Origin: Labilithrix sp.
Lineage (GTDB): Bacteria; Myxococcota_A; Polyangia; Polyangiales; Polyangiaceae
Reading direction: 5' to 3'
Length of the DNA: 64,000 nucleotides
Assembly (NCBI GenBank): GCA_019637105.1
Contig: JAHBWF010000007.1
Location: 1-64,000 of the forward strand
Below the pieces are notes generated by a model. That model made no database searches and was not told the origin of the DNA. It saw only the letters and a program-made list of their open reading frames with translations. This document shows, in pieces, positions 48,619-59,474 of the stretch. Each line of letters begins with the position of its first letter. The first letter of the stretch is position 1. A program made the position numbers and the translations under genes.

Positions 48619-49066
48619 CGGTTCGACTGCGCGTCAACGGGATCGATCGCGAGCTCGACGTCGACCCCGAGACGCCGCTGCTCTGGGCGCTCCGCGACGC
48701 GCTCGGCCTCACCGGCACGAAGTACGGCTGCGGCGAGGCGCTCTGCGGCGCGTGCACCGTGCACCTCGACGGCGAGGTCGTGCGCTCGTGCGTGACGCCG
48801 GTGCGCCGCGCGGCCGGCAAGCAGGTCACGACGATCGAGGGGCTCTCGCCGGACGGCTCGCACCCACTCCAGCGGGCGTGGGTCGAGCTGGGCGTCCCGC
48901 AGTGCGGCTTCTGTCAGGCCGGGCAGATCATGAGCGCCGCCGCGCTCCTCGCGAAAAAGCCGAAGCCCACGGACGCCGAGATCGATCGGTCGCTCTCGGG
49001 CAACCTGTGTCGATGCGGCACCTACCTCCGGATCCGCGCGGCCGTGAAGAAGGCCGCAGGTGAGCC

Positions 49067-49070
<4 letters not shown>
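48615..49070 (+). CDS. iorA: Isoquinoline 1-oxidoreductase-type 2Fe-2S subunit
   Basis: 151 residues, standard for the small subunit of xanthine-dehydrogenase-family enzymes. The plant-type [2Fe-2S] site is CGEALCGAC with a later C (RSC), and the second cluster site is GFCQAGQ with NLCRCGTY. It carries electrons from the molybdenum centre to the cytochrome. Overlaps by 4 nt with both neighbours show tight translational coupling. Confidence 0.93.
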
Positions 49071-51322
<2,252 letters not shown>

Positions 51323-51394
51323 GTGTCCCGAGTCCGCAAGGACGTGGGCGCGGGAAAGGAGAAAGGTAAACGTGTCACGAGTCAGACGCTCGGC

Positions 51395-51453
51395 TTCGTC
51401 GGACCATCGCGAGGCCCTCCCAGGCGAAGCGGGCCTCGCGACGGTCCGACGAA
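51395..51453 (+). other. 23-bp near-perfect inverted repeat between iorB and the MocA-like gene
   Basis: The left arm 51395-51417 and right arm 51431-51453 are reverse complements with a single mismatch and a 13-nt spacer. The inner ends read GCGAGGCCC and GGGCCTCGC. Outer bases GTGTC (51372) and GACAC (51466) could extend the pairing. It lies 72 bp after the iorB stop and 24 bp before the likely start of the next gene. No T-run follows. Possible terminator, attenuator or protein site. Confidence 0.65.
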
Positions 51454-51476
51454 CCATGGGCTCAGGACACGAGCGG

Positions 51477-52109
51477 ATGGGCCCTCCCGCGTCGGCCCGC
51501 CGTCTCCACGGAGTCGTCCTCGCGGCGGGGAGCGGCCTCCGCATGGGCGGGCCGAAGGCGCTCTTGCGCGTCGGCGGGCGGACGCTGCTCGAGCGCCACC
51601 TCGCGCGGCTCCGCGACGCCGGGTGCGCGGACCTCGTCGCGGTCGTCCGTCCCGCCGACGCCGTCGCGGCGCGCGCCGTCGCGGACCGCCTCCCGTTCGC
51701 GGCCCGGCTCGTCGCGGCGGACACGCCGAGCCAGGCGGCCTCGCTCGTCGCGGCGCTCGGCCGTGTCCGGCTCGCGCCCGACGACGCGCTCGTCGTCACC
51801 CCCGTCGATCTCTTGCCCCCGCGCGTCGAGACCCTGCTCGCCCTCGCCGCCGCGCTCGACGCCCCGTCGGGCCCGGCGGCCGAGGCCCCGCTCGCGGTCA
51901 CGCCCTCGCACCGCGGCCGGGGCGGGCACCCGGCCGTCGTCCGGGCGCTCGTCCTCGCGCCCTACCTCCGCGGAGAGACGCCGCCGCTGCGCGATCTGCT
52001 GGCCACGCTCGCGCGCCGGAGGCGGCGCCTCGAGGTCGAGGACCCGTCGATCGCCGGCGACTTCGACGAGCCCGCCGATCTGCCCCGCCACGCCGGCGGC
52101 GCGGGCTGA
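51477..52109 (+). CDS. MocA/MobA-like nucleotidyltransferase
   Basis: 210 residues. The start of the protein, RLHGVVLAAGSGLRMGGPKALLRVGG, is the nucleotide-binding block (LAAGxGxRMGxxK) of MobA/MocA/GlmU-type transferases. VTPVDLLPP contains the metal Asp. MocA adds CMP to the molybdenum cofactor, as needed by xanthine-dehydrogenase-family enzymes such as the IorAB pair just upstream; NTP-sugar pyrophosphorylase is a remote alternative. ATG 51477 is chosen because AGGA lies 9 nt upstream and earlier in-frame starts run through the large inverted repeat. Confidence 0.8.
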   Translation: MGPPASARRLHGVVLAAGSGLRMGGPKALLRVGGRTLLERHLARLRDAGCADLVAVVRPADAVAARAVADRLPFAARLVAADTPSQAASLVAALGRVRLAPDDALVVTPVDLLPPRVETLLALAAALDAPSGPAAEAPLAVTPSHRGRGGHPAVVRALVLAPYLRGETPPLRDLLATLARRRRRLEVEDPSIAGDFDEPADLPRHAGGAG

Positions 52110-52142
52110 ATCGACGAGCGTGAAGCTCGATCAAAATTCAGC

Positions 52143-52274
52143 GCGCGAAGCGAGCGCCGCGTGAGGTGGGCCCCGAAGAACCGCGCCTTTTTCGGGGGCG
52201 GGGCAGCGCGTGCCGCTCCGCGATGACGAGGAGCTCCATGGGCCGAGCGTGACTCCGAATCATGCTCGGCCCAT
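52143..52274 (+). repeat. Dispersed structured repeat, copy B
   Basis: Aligns with 15621-15746 in the same orientation. The first hairpin CCCCGAA ... TTCGGGG is at 52171-52197 and the second TGGGCCGAGC ... GCTCGGCCCA at 52239-52273. The element lies in the 191-bp gap between the MocA-like gene and yceI. It is flanked by a 9-bp inverted repeat TCGACGAGC (52110-52118) / GCTCGTCGA (52280-52288), absent around copy A. Confidence 0.6.
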
Positions 52275-52300
52275 TTGGGGCTCGTCGACGGGCGTGAGGC

Positions 52301-52858
52301 TCAGACGGCCGGCGCGGCGGACGCCGTCGGGGCGTCCTCGACCTGCGCGATCTGGAAATCGAGCTCGATCTTGACCTTGTCGCTCACGGCCACGCCGCCG
52401 GTCTCGAGGACCGCGTGGAAGGCGACCCCGAAGTCCTTCCGGTTGAGCGTCCCGCGGACGCCGACGCCGGCCACGGTGACGCCGTACGGGTTCTTGGACG
52501 TACCGGGGAACTCGACGTCGAGCGCCACCGGCTTCGTGACGCCTCGGATCGTCAGATCGCCGTGCACCACGTACTCGCCGTCGCCCTTCTCCTCGATCGA
52601 CGTGCTCTTGAAGAGGATCTTCGGGTGGTTCGCCACGTCGAAGAAATCGTTCGTTCGGAGGTGGTTGTCGCGATCGGCGTTGCCGGTGTCGATGCTCGCG
52701 ACGTCGATCTCGCCTTCGAAGGTCGAGCGCTTGAAATCGTGCGGGTCGAGCTGAGCTTTCGCCTGATAGCTGGTGAAGCGACCACGCACCGTGGTCACCA
52801 TCATGTGCTTCACCGAGAAGCCGACGTGGCTATGGGCCGAATCAATCTTCCAAGGCAT
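52301..52858 (-). CDS. YceI-family lipid-binding protein
   Basis: 185 residues, one lipocalin-like YceI barrel without a signal peptide, so probably cytoplasmic. Family phrases: WKIDSAHSHVGFSVKHMMVTTVRGRF, FEGEIDVASIDTGNADRDNHLRTNDFFDVANHP split over two strands, and LTIRGVTKPVALDVEF. YceI proteins bind long isoprenoid lipids such as ubiquinone-like molecules. GGAGGG sits 5 nt before the ATG. It is on the same strand as the matA-like operon and 63 bp after it; it may be separately transcribed. Confidence 0.9.
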   Translation of the reverse strand: MPWKIDSAHSHVGFSVKHMMVTTVRGRFTSYQAKAQLDPHDFKRSTFEGEIDVASIDTGNADRDNHLRTNDFFDVANHPKILFKSTSIEEKGDGEYVVHGDLTIRGVTKPVALDVEFPGTSKNPYGVTVAGVGVRGTLNRKDFGVAFHAVLETGGVAVSDKVKIELDFQIAQVEDAPTASAAPAV

Positions 52859-52921
52859 GACACCCTCCGGGCTGTATCGAGTTGTGCGTTTGAACGAGAA
52901 TCGGCGCGGAGGAGCGCCGTC

Positions 52922-53755
52922 TCAGAGTAACCTCGTCCGAGCGCGGCGCGCGATCGACCGAACCGACGCGTCGAACGCCTCGCTCGACTCGAGCCACGGG
53001 AGATGGCCGACGCCGGCGACCAGCGTGGGGTCGCAGCTCGGCGCGAGCGCGGAGACGAGCGCGCTCATCCGCGGGAGGACGACCTGGTCGGCCTCCCCGT
53101 GCACCGTCGCCGTCGGCGCCTCGCAGCGCGCGAGCTCGGGCGAGTAGTCGGCGCTGTGAAAGAGCAGGGCCCGGCGGACGTGAACCGGCACCCTCAGCAT
53201 CGCCGCGACCGCGCGCTCGACGTGGGCGCCGTCGAGCGGCGCGGCCGAGCAGCCGCTCACGAAGGCGCGCGCGCCGGCCTCGTAGGCCGCCGCGTCCGCC
53301 GAGAGGAGCGCGCGCGCGTTCGACGTCATCACCGGGCCGAACAGGGCCTGGGCCGGCTTGCCGACCTGCACCGCCGCCGCGGCCAAGAGGACGCCGCCGA
53401 GCGCGCCGCCGCCGTGTCTCCTCAAGTACTCGCCGAGCACGACGCCGCCGTACGACCACGCCACGACGACGGGGCGCTCAAGCGCGAGGCCGTGCAGCAC
53501 GGCGTGCAGATCGTCGCCGAGCCGCTCGCTCGCGTAGGCGCGCTCGTCGTCGGGCTTGTCCGAGTCGCCGTGTCCGCGGAGGTCCATCGCGACGAGCCGG
53601 TGCGTCGCCGCGAGACGACCGTCGCGGAGGCTCGTCCAACTGCCGCGGCTCTGGGCGAAGCCGTGGACGAAGACGATCGGCTGCCCCTCCGGCTGCCCCA
53701 TGTCCTCGACGGCGATGGCGAGCCCGTCCGAGGAGGTGACGCGGCGGATCGTCAT
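52922..53755 (-). CDS. Alpha/beta hydrolase
   Basis: 277 residues. The fold markers are oxyanion turn VHGFAQSRGSW, the strand-turn DLRGHGDSD, the nucleophile Ser101 in AWSYGG and the catalytic His in GVGHLPWLE, with Asp in HGEADQVV. It belongs to the haloperoxidase/esterase-like group. Its ATG overlaps the stop of the malonyl-CoA decarboxylase gene by 4 nt, so the two are co-translated and likely act in one pathway, for example releasing an acid or thioester product. Confidence 0.85.
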   Translation of the reverse strand: MTIRRVTSSDGLAIAVEDMGQPEGQPIVFVHGFAQSRGSWTSLRDGRLAATHRLVAMDLRGHGDSDKPDDERAYASERLGDDLHAVLHGLALERPVVVAWSYGGVVLGEYLRRHGGGALGGVLLAAAAVQVGKPAQALFGPVMTSNARALLSADAAAYEAGARAFVSGCSAAPLDGAHVERAVAAMLRVPVHVRRALLFHSADYSPELARCEAPTATVHGEADQVVLPRMSALVSALAPSCDPTLVAGVGHLPWLESSEAFDASVRSIARRARTRLL

Positions 53756-54780
53756 GAGGCCGCCTCCCCGACGCGTCGACCGTCCACGACGTAAGCGTAC
53801 GAGGCCATGACGCCGAGCGACTGCTCGAAGCCCTTCGCGGAGCGATCGGCGTCGACCCGGATCTCGTCGAGGACGGCGCCGTTGCCGAGGTGGAACCGCG
53901 CGACGGGATCCCGCGGGCTCCCGTCGGCCCTCTTCGACTCGAGGTAGCAGCGCGCCAACGACGCGAGCCCGGGGAGGAGGCGGATCCGCGCGTGCTCGGG
54001 CCGGTCGGCCTGCCCGTCGACCAACGGCAGCAGCGCGAGCGGCGCGATCCCGTTCTCCGCGCAGACGCGCGCGACCGCGTCCCCCGGCAGCGACGCGCGG
54101 AGCGCGCTCGCCAGCCACGCGCGGAACCCGGGCATCGGCGAGAGCGTGACCCAACGCCCGACGTGAGGGAACCGCCCCCGGAGCGCGTCGATCATGCGGT
54201 CGAGCAACGTCGTCCCCAGCGACAGACCCGCCGTGCCGGCCTCGGTGTTGGAGATCCCGTAGAAGATCCCCTGTTCGGCGGCCTCCGGCGGGAGGATCGG
54301 CGCGTCCGGATCCACGATCCAATCGACGGCGTCCGGCAGCGACTTCACGAGCGCGACCTCCGCGAAGACGAGCGCCGCGTCGGGCCGGCTCTTGTGGACG
54401 AGCGCGTAGACCGCCCGGTCCTCCGCGAGGCGGCGCCTGAGGTCCGCCTCGCTGACGACCGGATGAACGGCGTCGTGATAGCGAACCGCGTCGAGCAACG
54501 CCTCCGGAGAGCCGAGGTCGAGCGGACGGATCACGAGGTTCTCCGGGCGGAGCGCGTCGGCGAGCCGCGCGCGCAGCGCGTCCTCGAGCTCCGCGCCGGC
54601 CGGCGTCGGCGACGACTGGAGGAGCTCCCGCCTCACCGCCAGCGCGAGCGCGAGGCGGGACGCCGTCGTGTCGGCCGAGCGCAAGAACCGGCGGCGGCGC
54701 GGCGGAGGCGCGTCGAAGAAACGCGCCGCGAGCCGAGCAACGAACGCGGGCAGCGCATCGGCGACGGGCACGGAGAGCAC
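53752..54780 (-). CDS. Malonyl-CoA decarboxylase
   Basis: 342 residues, somewhat shorter than rhizobial MatA (about 460) because the N-terminal helical domain is reduced. The GNAT-like catalytic domain is intact: FYGISNTEAGTAGLSLG, LSPMPGFRAWL (catalytic Ser region), LARCYLESKR and RFHLGNGA (catalytic His). It converts malonyl-CoA to acetyl-CoA and CO2. The GTG start at 54780 is 44 nt downstream of a TTGTCGACAT half-palindrome. The regulator gene upstream is of the MatR type, which is the usual partner of MatA. Confidence 0.88.
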   Translation of the reverse strand: MLSVPVADALPAFVARLAARFFDAPPPRRRRFLRSADTTASRLALALAVRRELLQSSPTPAGAELEDALRARLADALRPENLVIRPLDLGSPEALLDAVRYHDAVHPVVSEADLRRRLAEDRAVYALVHKSRPDAALVFAEVALVKSLPDAVDWIVDPDAPILPPEAAEQGIFYGISNTEAGTAGLSLGTTLLDRMIDALRGRFPHVGRWVTLSPMPGFRAWLASALRASLPGDAVARVCAENGIAPLALLPLVDGQADRPEHARIRLLPGLASLARCYLESKRADGSPRDPVARFHLGNGAVLDEIRVDADRSAKGFEQSLGVMASYAYVVDGRRVGEAAS

Positions 54781-54823
54781 GGACTCAGCGTGCCACGACG
54801 CCCGCGTCGTTCAAGGCAAAACG

Positions 54824-55594
54824 TCATTTTGTCGACATTCTCCTGCGCGGCGGCGACGGAGGCTGAGCCGCGGCCAGCGCGGGGTGCGCCGCGAGGACAC
54901 GGTCGGTCGTCTTCGCGATGTGCTCCGTGAGGAGCGCGCACGCGCGTTCGGCGTCGCGGTCGAGCGCGGCGCGCACGAGCGCGACGTGCTCCGCGTCGAT
55001 GTCGCGCTCGGGCTGACCGTAGGCGGTGGCGAGCCTCCGGTAGCGCTCGCTCTGATCGAACAGGAGCGAGTGGAAACGGAGCAGCCAAGGCGACTCGCAG
55101 GCGCTGAGGAGCGCGACGTGCAGGCGGCCGTGCTCGCTCTCCCACGCGTCGTCGAGGCGCGCCGGTCCACCTCGACCGGCGGCGGGCTTCGACCGCCGGG
55201 TGAGCCGGTGGAGGGCGGCGGTGACCTCGCCCTCCCACGCGAGATCTCCGCGAGAAATCGAGGCTCGGAGGGCCAGCGTCTCGATCTGCTGCCGGGTGCG
55301 CGTCAGGTCGATGAGGTCCGCCCGAGAGATCGGGGTGACGCGGAAGCCTCGCTGGTCCACGATCGTCACGAGGCCCTCGGAGGCGAGGCGGCAGCACGCT
55401 TCGCGGAGCGGAGTGCGACCGACGTCGTAGGTCACCGCGAGGTGCTCGAGGCGCAGCTTCTCGCCCGGGGCGAGCCTGCCGTACACGATGTCGGCGCGGA
55501 GGCGGTCGAGGACGCTGGACGCGAGCGTCGGCTCCGGCGGAGGGAGCGCTCGGAGCGCGCGGGGGCTCTCGGGGGTCGACTTGGCGCGGGACAT
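54824..55594 (-). CDS. GntR-family regulator with FCD domain (MatR-like)
   Basis: 256 residues. The winged helix is LRLEHLAVTYDVGRTPLREACCRLASEGLV then VDQRGFRVTP. The C-terminal FCD domain has the metal/ligand pattern with His in SEHGRLHVALL, DAEHVALVRAALDRD and LLTEHI. FCD regulators bind organic acids. Three copies of a TTGTCGACA(A) site stand next to the target genes here, one of them inside this gene's last codons (MSTK). That site is close to the TTGTA.ACAA type I recall for Rhizobium MatR, so malonate is a plausible effector. TAGGGT lies 10 nt before the ATG. Confidence 0.85.
   Translation of the reverse strand: MSRAKSTPESPRALRALPPPEPTLASSVLDRLRADIVYGRLAPGEKLRLEHLAVTYDVGRTPLREACCRLASEGLVTIVDQRGFRVTPISRADLIDLTRTRQQIETLALRASISRGDLAWEGEVTAALHRLTRRSKPAAGRGGPARLDDAWESEHGRLHVALLSACESPWLLRFHSLLFDQSERYRRLATAYGQPERDIDAEHVALVRAALDRDAERACALLTEHIAKTTDRVLAAHPALAAAQPPSPPRRRMSTK
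54827..54840. promoter_or_regulatory. Putative GntR operator upstream of malonyl-CoA decarboxylase
   Basis: TTTTGTCGACATT keeps one half of the palindrome perfectly and has one mismatch in the core TTGTCGACAA (here TTGTCGACAT at 54829-54838). It lies inside the last codons of the regulator gene, 44 nt before the decarboxylase start codon. Confidence 0.55.
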
Positions 55595-55654
55595 GTCGCT
55601 TCCCACCCTATCACGCGGACGCGTCGACGCTCGACGCGGCGCGTCCAGAACGTC

Positions 55655-55672
55655 CGCTTTGTCGACAAAGCG
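55655..55672. promoter_or_regulatory. GntR-type operator, perfect 18-bp palindrome
   Basis: CGCTTTGTCGACAAAGCG is a perfect palindrome in the 129-bp region between the divergent regulator and VOC genes. Its core TTGTCGACAA fits the FadR/MatR pattern T-x-G-T-n-n-A-C-x-A. It ends 2 bp before the TTGACC -35 of the VOC promoter. Confidence 0.8.
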
Positions 55673-55674
55673 AC

Positions 55675-55702
55675 TTGACCCCCGAACCTTTGAAACTAGC
55701 CT
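55675..55702 (+). promoter_or_regulatory. Promoter of the VOC/deacetylase operon
   Basis: TTGACC (55675-55680), a 16-nt spacer, and TAGCCT (55697-55702). It starts 2 bp after the 18-bp operator. The same operator/-35/-10 geometry is repeated exactly at 56952-56999. Confidence 0.65.
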
Positions 55703-55723
55703 CAGGGGAGCGAAGGAGATCGC

Positions 55724-56260
55724 ATGACCGCACGATTGCCGAGCCGCCTCCACCACACGGCGTACGTCTCGAAGGACCTCGAGAAGACCCGAGCGTTCTA
55801 CGAAGAGATCATCGGGCTGCCGCTCGTCGCGACATGGTGCGAGGCGGACGAGCTGTTCGGAGAGGTGCGGACCTACTGCCACTGCTTCTTCGGCCTCGAG
55901 GACGGGAGCGCGCTCGCGTTCTTCCAGTTCGCGAACGAGCGCGACCAGGCGCTGTTCGGTCCGCCGATGCCGCCCTCCCCGTTCCATCACATCGCGCTCG
56001 CGGTCGACGCGGAGACGCAGAGCGCCATCGAGGCGCGGCTCGAGAAGGCGGGCTACCGCGCCCCCGACACCTACGTGCTCGAGCACGGCTACTGTCGCTC
56101 GGTCTACGTGAAGGACCCGAACGGCATGATCGTCGAGCTCACCCACGACAGCCCGAGCGCCGTCGTCCCGGCGGTCGAGCAGGCCCGCCGCGCGAACGCG
56201 CACCGCGAGCTCGCGCGCTGGCTCGCGGGAGATCACACGTCGAACAACACGTACCGCTGA
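55724..56260 (+). CDS. VOC-family (glyoxalase/extradiol-dioxygenase-like) enzyme
   Basis: 178 residues with two VOC beta-alpha modules. Metal-binding positions include His in LHHTAYVSKDLEKTRAFY, His in FHHIALAVD and Glu in NGMIVELTHD. The second-strand position that is normally Glu is less clear (ALAFFQF). This could be a glyoxalase, an isomerase or a one-domain extradiol dioxygenase. AAGGAG precedes the ATG. It is followed 11 bp later by the deacetylase gene, and both lie behind the GntR operator, so it is part of the proposed catabolic unit. Confidence 0.82.
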   Translation: MTARLPSRLHHTAYVSKDLEKTRAFYEEIIGLPLVATWCEADELFGEVRTYCHCFFGLEDGSALAFFQFANERDQALFGPPMPPSPFHHIALAVDAETQSAIEARLEKAGYRAPDTYVLEHGYCRSVYVKDPNGMIVELTHDSPSAVVPAVEQARRANAHRELARWLAGDHTSNNTYR

Positions 56261-56271
56261 CGCGCGCACCG

Positions 56272-56928
56272 ATGAGGCGCGCCACGATCACCTTCGACAA
56301 CGGCCCCGACGCCGCGGTGACCCCGGCGGTCCTCGACGTCCTCCGCCGGAAGGACGTGCGGGCCCACTTCTTCGTCCTCGGCAAGCACCTCGTCGATCGC
56401 GCGGGCCGCGACCTGGTCGCGCGCGCCGTCGCCGAGGGTCACCTCGTCGGCAATCACTCGTTCAACCACGAGGTCCCCCTCGGTGACGATCCGCGTCCCG
56501 ACGCCGTCGCGGCGGAGATCGCGGCGACCGAGGCGCTCCTCGCGCCGCTCGTCCCGGGGCCGAGGCGCTTCCGTCCCTTCGGCGGCGGCGGGGCCATCGG
56601 GCCTCACCTCCTCAGCCCGGCCGCCGTCGATCACCTCGTCGCGCGCGGCTACTCCTGCGTCCTCTGGAGCTCGGTGCCGCGCGATTGGGTGGACCCCGTC
56701 GGCTGGCCGGCGCGCGCGCTCGAGGACTGCCTCGCGCAGCCCCACGCCGTCGTCGTCCTCCACGACATCCCCGACGCGTGTCTCGCCGGCCTCGAGGGCT
56801 TCCTCGACGCGGCACGGCGCGAGGGGATCGACCTCGTCGCGGAGCTCCCGCTCGCCGTCACGCCGATCGTCGACGGCGAGGTGGTCGGGGACCTCGGGCC
56901 CCTCGTCGCGAGCGCCGGCCGCGGCTGA
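56272..56928 (+). CDS. NodB-type polysaccharide deacetylase family protein
   Basis: 218 residues. NodB motif 1 reads TFDNGPD (Asn in place of the second Asp, as in PdaA-like enzymes) and motif 2 is GNHSFNH with the metal His pair. RFRPFGGGG is motif 3 and VLHDIPD motif 5. The family removes acetyl groups from sugars, but related members (PuuE type) open cyclic amides. The catabolic context here, with FAH and malonyl-CoA decarboxylase, favours a small-molecule amidase over a cell-wall enzyme. That is inference. No signal peptide, so it is cytoplasmic, which supports the same idea. Confidence 0.8.
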   Translation: MRRATITFDNGPDAAVTPAVLDVLRRKDVRAHFFVLGKHLVDRAGRDLVARAVAEGHLVGNHSFNHEVPLGDDPRPDAVAAEIAATEALLAPLVPGPRRFRPFGGGGAIGPHLLSPAAVDHLVARGYSCVLWSSVPRDWVDPVGWPARALEDCLAQPHAVVVLHDIPDACLAGLEGFLDAARREGIDLVAELPLAVTPIVDGEVVGDLGPLVASAGRG

Positions 56929-56951
56929 CGCCCCGTCACCGTCGGTCGCGA

Positions 56952-56969
56952 CGTTTTGTCGACAAAACG
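56952..56969. promoter_or_regulatory. GntR-type operator, perfect 18-bp palindrome
   Basis: CGTTTTGTCGACAAAACG is a perfect palindrome, 23 bp after the deacetylase stop and 2 bp before the TTGACC of the FAH promoter. It has the same core and the same distance to the -35 as the site at 55655-55672. Confidence 0.8.
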
Positions 56970-56971
56970 CA

Positions 56972-56999
56972 TTGACCGCGGGGGCGGATGGCCTAGGTT
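56972..56999 (+). promoter_or_regulatory. Promoter of the FAH-family gene
   Basis: TTGACC (56972-56977), 16-nt spacer, TAGGTT (56994-56999), then GGAGGT and the TTG start at 57018. Operator and promoter spacing match the VOC promoter exactly. Confidence 0.65.
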
Positions 57000-57017
57000 G
57001 AAGTCCGGAGGTGGACG

Positions 57018-57887
57018 TTGAAGCTCTCGTCGCTCTACGCGAACAAGGAACCCTTCGTCGGCGCGCGCCGCGCCGACGGGATCGTGAACTTGAACGCCGC
57101 CATCCCGTCGCTGCCGCGGGACGTCGGCGCGCTCCTCCGAGCGCCGGACTACGACCTGCGCCGGATCGCGGAGGTCGTCGAGCGCACGGCGGCGGGCTCG
57201 CTCTTGCGCCCCGGCGACGTCACCTTCCGGCCGGTGATCCCGGCTCCGGGGAAGCTCCTCTGCCTCGGGCTCAACTACGTCGAGCACGCGAAGGAGAGCG
57301 CGCACCAGAAGCCGGACTACCCGGTCGTCTTCGGGCGCTACCCGACGAGCCTCGTCGGTCACGACGAGCCGCTCGTGCTGCCCTCGGTGTCCTCCCACTT
57401 CGACTACGAGGCCGAGCTCGTCGTCGTCATCGGGAAGACGGGCCGCAGGATCGCGCGCGATCGGGCGCTGGACCACGTCGCCGGGTACACGCTCCTGAAC
57501 GACGGATCCATCCGCGACTACCAGGTGCGGACCGCGCAGTGGACCATCGGGAAGAACTTCGACGCCACCGGAGCGCTCGGCCCCGAGCTCGTCACGCCCG
57601 ACGAGCTGCCCCCCGGCGCCGAGGGCCTCGTCCTCCGCGGGACGCTCAACGGAGCGGTCATGCAGGAGGCGAACACCTCCGACATGATCTTCGACGTCGC
57701 CGACGCGATCGCGATCCTCTCCGAGGCGATGACGCTCGAAGCGGGCGACATGATCGCGACGGGCACCCCCGGCGGCGTCGGCTTCGCGCGGAAGCCGCCG
57801 GTCTACATGAAGCCGGGCGACGTGTTCGAGGTCCACGTCGAGCGCGTCGGGACCCTGCGGAACCGCGTCGTCGCCGAAGGCGACTGA
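57018..57887 (+). CDS. Fumarylacetoacetate hydrolase (FAH) family protein
   Basis: 289 residues. The metal-binding acidic residues are in HFDYEAELVVVIGK (Glu-x-Glu) and YTLLNDGSIRDYQ (Asp), and LCLGLNYVEHAKE and GTPGGVGFARKPP complete the FAH signature. Members hydrolyse, decarboxylate or isomerise oxo-acids such as fumarylpyruvate, acylpyruvate or ring-cleavage products. TTG 57018 is chosen because GGAGGT lies 7 nt upstream. The gene has its own GntR operator, so it is in the same regulon as the VOC and deacetylase genes. Confidence 0.88.
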   Translation: MKLSSLYANKEPFVGARRADGIVNLNAAIPSLPRDVGALLRAPDYDLRRIAEVVERTAAGSLLRPGDVTFRPVIPAPGKLLCLGLNYVEHAKESAHQKPDYPVVFGRYPTSLVGHDEPLVLPSVSSHFDYEAELVVVIGKTGRRIARDRALDHVAGYTLLNDGSIRDYQVRTAQWTIGKNFDATGALGPELVTPDELPPGAEGLVLRGTLNGAVMQEANTSDMIFDVADAIAILSEAMTLEAGDMIATGTPGGVGFARKPPVYMKPGDVFEVHVERVGTLRNRVVAEGD

Positions 57888-57926
57888 GCGCTCGCCGGAG
57901 GCGGCGTCGCGCGAGGGCGGCGCCGC

Positions 57927-59192
<1,266 letters not shown>

Positions 59193-59474
59193 ACCGACCG
59201 AGATTGCAAGGGCGGGGCCGTCAAAACCATGACGCCAACCGCGCCAAGTCGTTGAAATTGAATGGGGTAACCTTGACCCCGGGTCAAAAACGACCTCACT
59301 CCTCGACCCATCCCCCTCCCCGCCGGCGCGTCGGACGCGCAGGACAGCGCCTCTCGCGCCGCGCGCGCTCGACCGTCGCGGGGCCACGCCGTCGCCGTGC
59401 CGGGCTCGCGCCGCGCTCACGACGCGGACGGCGACCGCCCGGGTCGCCGACGCGAAGCGACGCTCCTCCGCGGC

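Noticed and set aside
51323..51476. N-terminal extension of the MocA-like protein from GTG 51372
   Set aside because: It would translate straight through a 23-bp inverted repeat and adds residues not seen before the conserved LAAG block.
56287..56310. NodB deacetylase considered inactive because motif 1 is TFDNGP
   Set aside because: Asn at that place occurs in working PdaA-type enzymes and the His pair of motif 2 is present, so it was kept as a likely enzyme.
59273..59287. TTGACCC-C-GGGTCAA inverted repeat upstream of the sigma-54 activator
   Set aside because: Short (7-bp arms) and not repeated elsewhere; it could be an operator but nothing else supports it.
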